In this document: one piece after another, positions 58,944 through 64,000 of the stretch
Numbering within the stretch: position 1 is the stretch's first letter
How the letters are laid out: each line of letters begins with the position of its first letter
Source of the DNA: JASHPR01 sp963778075
GTDB taxonomy: Bacteria > Actinomycetota > Actinomycetes > Streptosporangiales > Streptosporangiaceae
Assembly (NCBI GenBank): GCA_963778075.1
Contig: CAVZTJ010000009.1
Span: 744,001 to 808,000 of the forward strand
DNA: 64,000 bases
Reading direction: 5' to 3'
Position numbers and translations under genes: made by a program
Notes under the pieces: model-generated
What the model was told of the DNA's origin: nothing
Databases searched by the model: none
The model's input: the letters and a program-made list of their open reading frames with translations, nothing else

Positions 58944-59300
58944 TTACCGCGCGTGGGCGTGCTCACGCCGGTACGCACCGACCGCGTGCTTGGCGTCCTC
59001 CGCGGCGAGATCCGCGTTGATCACCGCCCCGGCGGTCAGGCCAGCCGCCGCAGCCGAGATGACTTGCGCATTGATGGCAGCGAGGTTGCCTGCCACCCAC
59101 ACCCCGGGCACGCTCGTCGCGCCGGACGGGTCCGCCTCGATCTGGGTTCCGATGACCTGGCCGCCCATGGTCACCTCGGCTGGGACCAGGCCAAGCGGGG
59201 CGAGCAGTTCGGCCCGGGCGGTCATCCGCGGCGCGACGATGAGCGCGTCCAGGGACACGCGGGTACCGTCGGCGAGCCGGCCGACTGGCGGGCTGGGGCG
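58944..59300 (-). pseudogene. Thioredoxin-reductase-like flavoprotein, C-terminal remnant
   Basis: From about 59300 the frame reads VGRLADGTRVSLDALIVAP, LLAPLGLVPAEVTMGG, then SVPGVWVAGNLAAINAQVIS and AAAAGLTAGAVINADL, the end of a TrxB-like pyridine nucleotide-disulfide oxidoreductase with its last FAD-binding motif. The first two thirds (FAD GXGXXG, CXXC) are absent. No start codon precedes it in frame, so it is a remnant. Confidence 0.75.
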
Positions 59301-59306
59301 GGCAGT

Positions 59307-59384
59307 TCAGTCGGCCTTCTGGCCGCGGTAGATGCCGTCCAGCAACTCGCGTGCGTCGGAGATGATGGCAACCCGGTCGAGCAT
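59307..59384 (-). CDS. Possible 25-residue small protein
   Basis: ATG at 59384 has a strong GGAGGA three to four bases upstream and opens a short frame (LDRVAIISDARELLDGIYRG plus QKAD). It stops seven bases before the flavoprotein remnant and is in another frame. It may be a real small protein or the stranded N-terminus of a lost gene. The bases from 59385 to 59611 hold nothing recognisable. Confidence 0.3.
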   Translation of the reverse strand: MLDRVAIISDARELLDGIYRGQKAD

Positions 59385-59611
59385 GCTCCTCCGTTCAGAC
59401 GCTGTGAACCTGGACCACTCGCGACATGACGAGCGGCGTATGCCGCTCAGGTCAAGTGTGCCGGCAAGTTGCGTCGCCGGCGATCGCGCCGAGCAGGGCG
59501 GCCACGGCGCAGCGGGCCGGAACGGGTGATCTTCACGGGCATGCCTCCTGGATGCACGTGGTCAGCTCAGTAGCCAGCCCGTTTGGCCGGGCCGCCCAAA
59601 CCGGCGCCGGG

Positions 59612-60304
59612 TCAGCGCAGGCGGGGCGCTGCCAGCCGGGCCACGCTCTCGTCCTTGTGCTGCCGCTCGTCGCAGCCGATCTGGCGAAGCAGGTCGGCGA
59701 TGCTGGTGAAGCAGCCGTAGCCAGCTGCCTCAGGGCAGTCCCACGGCTTGGTCTCCAGCTCGGGGTGCGCCGCCACGAATGCCATGTACTCATGCTCGGC
59801 GTGATCTTCGAAATCTGCGTTCAGCCGGTAGCTGGCCGCCGGGACGATCATGAACAGCAGCCAGGACAACAAGTAGTACACGGTCGCGACGACCTGCGGC
59901 AGCAGGCGGTAACGCATCAAGCCCTGCCCCGTTCCCTCCCGGGCGGCGAGCTCGCTCATTATCAGCAGGTGCCACTCCTCGTTGTCCTGCTGACTGCGGG
60001 ACTCCTCGATCCGGTCGTGGATGCGGCGGGCCAGGCCGGTGTCGCGATGGACCCGGCCGATAGCAAGGTAGGCGATCCGTTCCCACGACTGATAGGGCAC
60101 CCGGGCGACCAGCTCCAGCACTTGGTATTTCGCAAAGGAGCCGGAACGGCCGTAGACGGGGTCCATGCCGGCAATGAGAAGCCGGGTCGCCAAGCCGTAC
60201 CGGCGGCGCGGCGTGCGCAAGGTGTCGGCCTGTGCCCGGCGCAGCCGGGCGCTGTAGGCCCGCTCTTCGGCCTGGATGACGTCTGAATGAACTGCGGTGT
60301 TCAT
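59612..60304 (-). CDS. Alternative oxidase-like di-iron protein
   Basis: 230 residues. The AOX (PF01786-type) pattern is present in order: YGRSGSFAKYQVLELVARVP with Glu64, EES...DNEEWHLLIMSEL with Glu109 and His112, a membrane-associated hydrophobic helix (VVATVYYLLSWLLFMIVPAA), NADFEDHAEHEYMAF with Glu166, and DERQHKDES with Glu213 and His216. Thus all six di-iron ligands of an alternative oxidase can be placed. Known members oxidise quinol and reduce O2 to water without pumping protons. Here the quinol would be menaquinol, by inference. AOX is uncommon in actinobacteria. Start ATG with an AAGGGAA upstream. Confidence 0.82.
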   Translation of the reverse strand: MNTAVHSDVIQAEERAYSARLRRAQADTLRTPRRRYGLATRLLIAGMDPVYGRSGSFAKYQVLELVARVPYQSWERIAYLAIGRVHRDTGLARRIHDRIEESRSQQDNEEWHLLIMSELAAREGTGQGLMRYRLLPQVVATVYYLLSWLLFMIVPAASYRLNADFEDHAEHEYMAFVAAHPELETKPWDCPEAAGYGCFTSIADLLRQIGCDERQHKDESVARLAAPRLR

Positions 60305-60806
60305 GCTGGGTTCCCTTCAGCGGCGACAGTTCTCGCCGCGCCCTCGTAGCACAGCCGGGATCTGGCTGCATGCCGTCAATCCTGCGTTTCTGAAGGCTTG
60401 AAGTCGTCGGCTAAACGGCCCTCCTCGCCTGGCCGGGCGGCGCAGCCGGACCGGCAGGCTCCTACTCCAGCCGAGGCACGTGGAGTCGCGCCGAGTCGTC
60501 CCTTACCGCAATGCTGAAGGCCCGCCGGGCTGACACCCGGGTGCCCTGCTCTTCCTGCTAACCAGCACCGCCGGGAACATCGCAGCGCGACGCGTGGGGG
60601 AGCCGTCTACCACGCCTGCGATGCCCGCCGGGTGATGCCGTTGGGTGATGCGGCTGCTGCATCCGACGCTGCTGGATCATTGCGTGGATAAATCGGGGCG
60701 GCCTGGGGCGCCACCGATCGGGGGGACGGCATGCGTATTGGTCGAGGTAGCGGAAGGTCGAGTTGGCCCGCAAGGGCGGCACGATGCCACCCTCGCGGGC
60801 TGCCGG
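60305..60806. other. Gene-poor region upstream of the alternative oxidase
   Basis: About 500 bases with no protein that I can support; short frames on both strands have shadow-like composition. It should contain the oxidase promoter (right part of the segment next to 60304). No tRNA, repeat or clear -35/-10 pair was found. Confidence 0.5.
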
Positions 60807-60831
60807 TTGCACCTGACGATGGCAGGTGCAA
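60807..60831 (-). terminator. 9-bp hairpin after the four-helix membrane gene
   Basis: TTGCACCTG (60807-60815) pairs exactly with CAGGTGCAA (60823-60831) around a 7-base loop, ten bases beyond the minus-strand stop at 60841. A moderate intrinsic terminator candidate. Confidence 0.55.
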
Positions 60832-60840
60832 GCGCCACCG

Positions 60841-61314
60841 TCAGGACCGAGCTGGCGCTGGCAGCAGGTAAAGCGCTATCGCGTAGCACAGCACAGCCAC
60901 CCCAGCCAGGGCGGCCATAGCCATCGACGCAGCGGCGTGACCCCCGCTGGCGAAGCTGACCCCCTGGGCGAACGCTCCGATGATTGTGGCCAGCGCGACA
61001 GCGGCGGGTACCAGCACCACCCAGCTTCGGGCGAGCGCGGCTTGCACTACTAGGCCGACCGCCGCCAGGATCAACAGCATGCCCAGCACGGCGTGCACGC
61101 TGAGCGCGGCTGGCCCGTGCGAAATGACCGCCCCCAGGCCGTGACCGTGGTCTGCTGCGGGGACGGTCGCATACAGGTTGGTGTACATGCCGAACCCGTA
61201 CTGGATGAGCAAGATCACCAACGCCGCGAGCGTTGCCCGGCGAAGACCCCGCATCCGCCCGGCCCGCGATGCGCTGGCTACCCCGTCGGCGGCGGTGCCC
61301 ACATTTACGCTCAT
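60841..61314 (-). CDS. Four-helix membrane protein of unknown function
   Basis: 157 residues from an ATG with AAGGAGTG six bases upstream. Four helices: ATLAALVILLIQYGFGMYTN, LSVHAVLGMLLILAAVGLVV, WVVLVPAAVALATIIGAFAQ and AGVAVLCYAIALYLLPA. The extracellular loop LYATVPAADHGHGLGAVISHGPAALSVHAVLG and the region after helix 3 (SFASGGHAAA) are rich in His, which could bind haem or metal. I do not recognise the family. It lies between the oxidase and a flavoprotein gene on the same strand. Confidence 0.75.
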   Translation of the reverse strand: MSVNVGTAADGVASASRAGRMRGLRRATLAALVILLIQYGFGMYTNLYATVPAADHGHGLGAVISHGPAALSVHAVLGMLLILAAVGLVVQAALARSWVVLVPAAVALATIIGAFAQGVSFASGGHAAASMAMAALAGVAVLCYAIALYLLPAPARS

Positions 61315-61520
61315 CAGATCACTCCTTGCTCTTTCGGATTTCCCCGTCGAATACGGCCGCAACGGAAATGCTGGCGACCCGATGCCACCCGTGTCGTCAG
61401 CTGCAAGGCCATGTCGTCCTACCGCTTGAGACGACCCCGAGCCGTCCCTACTACAGCGGCAGCGGTAGGCCGGCAACCGGTTCTGGGATCAGGGCCCGGG
61501 CATCGCACGCCGATCCGGGT

Positions 61521-62616
61521 TCAGGCACCTGCCTGGTGGCCGGGCGCGGTTAGGGTCGGCCTCGTGATCCTGCGCAGAACCGGCCCCCCGGACAGCGCCA
61601 TCATCCGGGCCGCAGCGGCGGCTGGCATGGCGCGGCTGGCAGCCCTGGGCCGCCTGCTGACGGCCCCGGCTCTGGCCAGGGCGACGATCCCGCGTACGCG
61701 CGGGACGCGTACGGCCTCGTAGCGCTGTAGCGCCCGGTCGAGGGTGTCCTCGCCGGCGACGGCCGCGGCAAGGGCGGCGGCGTCCTCGAGGGACTGGCAT
61801 GCGCCTTGGCCGAGGGTGGGGAGCATGGCGTGTGCGGCGTCGCCGGCCAGGACGACGTTGCCGCGGTGCAGGGTCCGGCGAGGCCACATGTCCTGTGTCT
61901 GCCATTCGGTCCATTTGTCTTCCGGGGTGTCTTGCGCCAGCGCCCGCAGTACGGGGTCGGCGTCATTGCGCAGCTCCAGGAGCAGCTGCCTGCCGTGGCC
62001 GGGCTTGCGTTCCGGCTGCTCGGCGAACCAGGTGAACCGTCCTCCCGGCAGCCGCCAGATGCCCGCGAATAGCCCGGGCCGGATCACGCTCACGCCCGCG
62101 CCGGCGGGTATTCCGGGGGGGTCGGCGGTGACGCAGGCTTGCCACACGGTCCACGTCCATCGCCGGCGGGGAGGGCGGGTAACGGCTTGGCGCAGCGCCG
62201 AGCTGGCCCCGTCCGCGACGACGACCAGATCGTGGTCGCTGACTAGGGCAGCTGTGTCGGTGCACCGGACGCCGTAGGTGATGGCGCCGGACGGCAAGTT
62301 AGCGGCCAGGGCGCTGAGCAGGTCGGCGCGCTCGACGTTGACGTGCGGAAGCCCCCGGGCCTGGCAGATCCATCGAGGCGGCTTCGCGCCCGGATGCGCG
62401 CAGTAGCATCCGGGAGAACGGTTCCCCGGGGATGCGGGGGGCCGGTATGCCGAACGCCGGGAGCAGCGATGTCGCGTTGGACCACAAGTTGATCGCGAGC
62501 CCATCGGCGCGCAGGCCGTCTGCCTGCTCAAAGACCTTGACCTCATGACCGGCCCGGCTGAACGCCGCCGCCGTTGCCAGGCCCGCCAAGCCGGCACCCA
62601 CTATGGCCATGTGCAT
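61521..62616 (-). pseudogene. FAD-dependent aromatic-type monooxygenase with one-base frameshift
   Basis: The N-terminal frame gives MAIVGAGLAGLATAAAFSRAG (FAD loop), VKVFEQADGLRADGLAINLW and ends at SMDLPG; the other frame resumes as RGLPHVNVERADLLSALAAN, LVVVADGASSALRQAV (DG motif), and GNVVLAGDAAHAMLPTLGQG (second FAD motif). One extra base near 62360 in a C/G run separates them. The whole would be about 365 residues, a class A flavin hydroxylase. AAGGAG is nine bases before ATG 62616. Real mutation or sequencing error. Confidence 0.82.
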
Positions 62617-62718
62617 GTCTGTCATCTCCTTCGAAGCGTTAACGACGCGGTTCCTGACGGCCAGGGCCTGGTGCCTGGTTGCCGACCGGGCCAGGCCGTC
62701 CTTTTGAACCCATGACAC

Positions 62719-63273
62719 TTAGGGCCGGGTGAACACGGCGCGGATGATGATGGTGTTGTCCATTGCCGCCATGCCCATCAGATTCCAGGTCAGGCCGAAG
62801 TCGGCCCGGTTCACGCGAACCTCGGTGCCGAGGCAGATCTCGCCATCGCCTCGCACGGCCGCCACGGCATCGAAGGACATGGCCCGAGTACGGCCGAGCA
62901 CGGTCAGCGCGCCGGTCACGGCGACCCCGTGACCAGACGGCCGGATACCGTCGGCGGTAAAGATGATGTCCGGATGGTGGTCGGCATCGAAGAAGTCGGC
63001 CGAGCGCAGGTGCCTGTCGCGCCGTGCGTTCCCGGTGCCGATGGACTCCGCGGCCACCACGAGGGTGCCGCCGACCTGGCCGTCCGCAGAGACGGTGCCG
63101 TACCCGCTGACCTCACGGAAGTCGCCGTTCACCGCAACCAGACCCCACATGTTCCTGCTCTTCAGCAGGATGCTGGACTTGTGCGAATCCAGGACCCATT
63201 CCCCGGCCAGAGTTCCGTCCGTCAGCAGAGCGCGCAGCGCCGGCTCGGTCGTCTGTCCTGTCGTTGCCCGCAT
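62719..63273 (-). CDS. YceI-family protein
   Basis: 184 residues from an ATG with AGGGAGG five bases upstream. Lipocalin-like YceI pattern: GEWVLDSHKSSILLKSRNMWG, VNGDFREVSGYGTVSADG, ESIGTGNARRDRHLRSADFF with DADHHPDIIF, GALTVLGRTRAMSFD, VRVNRADFGLTWN. No signal peptide, so it is cytosolic here. YceI proteins bind isoprenoid chains such as polyprenyl quinones, which fits the quinol oxidase gene nearby. First of the group after whiB7. Confidence 0.92.
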   Translation of the reverse strand: MRATTGQTTEPALRALLTDGTLAGEWVLDSHKSSILLKSRNMWGLVAVNGDFREVSGYGTVSADGQVGGTLVVAAESIGTGNARRDRHLRSADFFDADHHPDIIFTADGIRPSGHGVAVTGALTVLGRTRAMSFDAVAAVRGDGEICLGTEVRVNRADFGLTWNLMGMAAMDNTIIIRAVFTRP

Positions 63274-63422
63274 GATTACCTCCCTGGGATTGTTCTTGAC
63301 TGCAAGACGACGCAACCCGCCCGGGGGTAATGCGACGCGCCGGCTTCACAGCCCCGTGCGATATCTGTCGGACTGGCGCTCGCCGCCTTTCCTCCGCCGC
63401 CGCGCACTGGTCTTTGACGTGC

Positions 63423-63785
63423 TCAGCAGCAATCTGCTGAAGGATGAGCGGGTGCATAATCGCCTCTTTGTGCCGTTGTGCGGCTGCGGTGGCCCTGGCA
63501 GGCATCGAGCTTGGTCTTGGGCGGTCGCCCGCGTGGCCTCTTGCGCGCGATGATGGCTCCCTGGTGGACGATCTCGCCGCCCCAGACTCCGCATGGTTCG
63601 CCGCGTTCAAGTGCGCCAGCCAGGCAGGCTTCGCGCAGCGGACACTGCTGGCATTGCGCCTTGGCCTGCTCAAGCTCGGCGGGCAGTTCGGAGAACCACA
63701 GATGGCCGTGTGCGCGGGCGCAGGGAAGCGGCTCAGCTAGCGCTGCGGGCGGCCGGGCCGGTGCGGAGCTGGAGGCACTAGGCAT
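63423..63785 (-). CDS. whiB7: WhiB7-type iron-sulfur transcription factor
   Basis: 120 residues. Four cluster cysteines: Cys22, Cys45, Cys48 and Cys54 (LPCARAHGHLWFSELPAE, CQQCPLREACL). Then EPCGVWGGEIV, where WhiB7 normally has EPWGVWGGE, and the AT-hook RKRPRGRPPK at residues 81-90. WhiB7 binds the primary sigma factor and an AT-rich element to switch on intrinsic antibiotic resistance and redox genes. The C-terminal 30 residues after the AT-hook are an extension. The ATG overlaps the end of a small upstream frame by eight bases. Confidence 0.88.
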   Translation of the reverse strand: MPSASSSAPARPPAALAEPLPCARAHGHLWFSELPAELEQAKAQCQQCPLREACLAGALERGEPCGVWGGEIVHQGAIIARKRPRGRPPKTKLDACQGHRSRTTAQRGDYAPAHPSADCC

Positions 63786-63975
63786 GCCGATCCTCCGCCC
63801 ACTCGACGTCCCGGTCAGGCCCCGCGCAGCGGGCTTGAGGCGTGGCTCGGGGCGCGCGGGAACGGCTGGCGAGCTGCTTGGCGCGCATGATGTCGCTGTC
63901 GCGTGGATCTGCCGGCAGCGGCGTGAACCGCCAGCTGGCTCTACGATGATGCTGGCCGATACGGATCTTCTTCAC
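63778..63975 (-). CDS. Small frame overlapping whiB7, possible leader ORF
   Basis: 65 residues from a GTG with AAAGGGG four bases upstream: MKKIRIGQHHRRASWRFTPL, later DIMRAKQLASRSRAPRATP, strongly basic. It ends inside the whiB7 start (TAG 63780-63778 against ATG 63785). whiB7 genes are known to carry upstream ORFs that sense translation stress; whether this one does so, or is a normal small protein, cannot be told. The window ends 25 bases further. Confidence 0.45.
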   Translation of the reverse strand: MKKIRIGQHHRRASWRFTPLPADPRDSDIMRAKQLASRSRAPRATPQARCAGPDRDVEWAEDRHA

Positions 63976-64000
63976 CGAGGCCCCTTTCGCATTGTGGTTG

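Noticed and set aside
1..64000. tRNA, rRNA or riboswitch genes
   Set aside because: No cloverleaf, conserved T-loop (GGTTCGANTCC) context or known riboswitch core was recognised by reading; a covariance-model search would be needed to exclude them fully.

Overview
The window is high-GC DNA with actinobacterial hallmarks: many GTG starts, GTGA/ATGA stop-start overlaps, a WhiB7-type regulator with an AT-hook, an F420-type (Ddn family) oxidoreductase, numerous LLM-type flavin monooxygenases, an MmyB-like XRE regulator and a galactofuranan (Glf/GlfT2) cell-wall cluster. It looks like the chromosome of a filamentous or soil actinomycete. I cannot name the genus from the sequence.

Layout. (1) 1-9932: end of an ABC-2 permease, a perfect terminator hairpin, a frameshifted GT2-GtrA glycosyltransferase, a large membrane protein, a Tat-exported dimethylformamidase-beta-like protein, an acyl-CoA dehydrogenase carrying a collagen-like insert with an alpha/beta hydrolase, two small unknown genes, a cupin and a divergent XRE regulator. 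(2) 9933-23086: thirteen minus-strand genes that form a sugar-acid catabolic locus: metallo-hydrolase, sugar-binding lipoprotein, ABC ATPase and permease, UxuA-like dehydratase, DapA-like aldolase, FCD/GntR repressor, 2-oxo acid hydratase-like protein, SDR, mannonate dehydratase, KDPG aldolase, KDG kinase and FGGY kinase. The core route would be mannonate to KDG to KDPG to pyruvate plus glyceraldehyde 3-phosphate. A near-identical TTGACA-containing element precedes both gntR and the first gene. (3) 23392-25051: a 26-bp tandem repeat array and an AGE-family epimerase. (4) 25108-35397: cell-envelope glycan cluster with two GT-C-like membrane proteins, GlfT2, UDP-galactopyranose mutase, a GT2, a sulfotransferase and a GlfT1-like GT2. 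The coupled gene order suggests a galactofuranose polymer, possibly sulfated.

(5) 35471-42203: MarR with a divergent DMT transporter, an aminotransferase, a SnoaL-like protein, an SDR and acyl-CoA dehydrogenase pair behind a TetR/KstR-like palindrome, and an S66 peptidase. (6) 42209-49853: a decaying cluster of FMN-dependent monooxygenases. It holds a flavin reductase, an intact LLM gene, an LLM gene truncated by a dead TnpB element, a DszA/NtaA-type monooxygenase and a frameshifted LLM gene, followed by a DUF2332 gene and a hydrolase pseudogene. (7) 49873-58842: housekeeping and accessory genes (PepC-type and M18 peptidases, Ser/Thr kinase, STAS protein, Ddn-like protein, P-loop kinase, methyltransferase, PIG-L deacetylase). 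(8) 58843-63975: remnants, then a co-directional minus-strand group of an alternative oxidase-like di-iron protein, a four-helix membrane protein, a frameshifted FAD monooxygenase, a YceI protein and WhiB7. This group is the most unusual gene set in the window.

Several genes (373-1775, 46859-48068, 61521-62616) would be intact but for a single-base indel. Whether these are real mutations or sequencing errors cannot be settled here. The starts given are judged from Shine-Dalgarno sequences and overlaps, and many alternatives exist.
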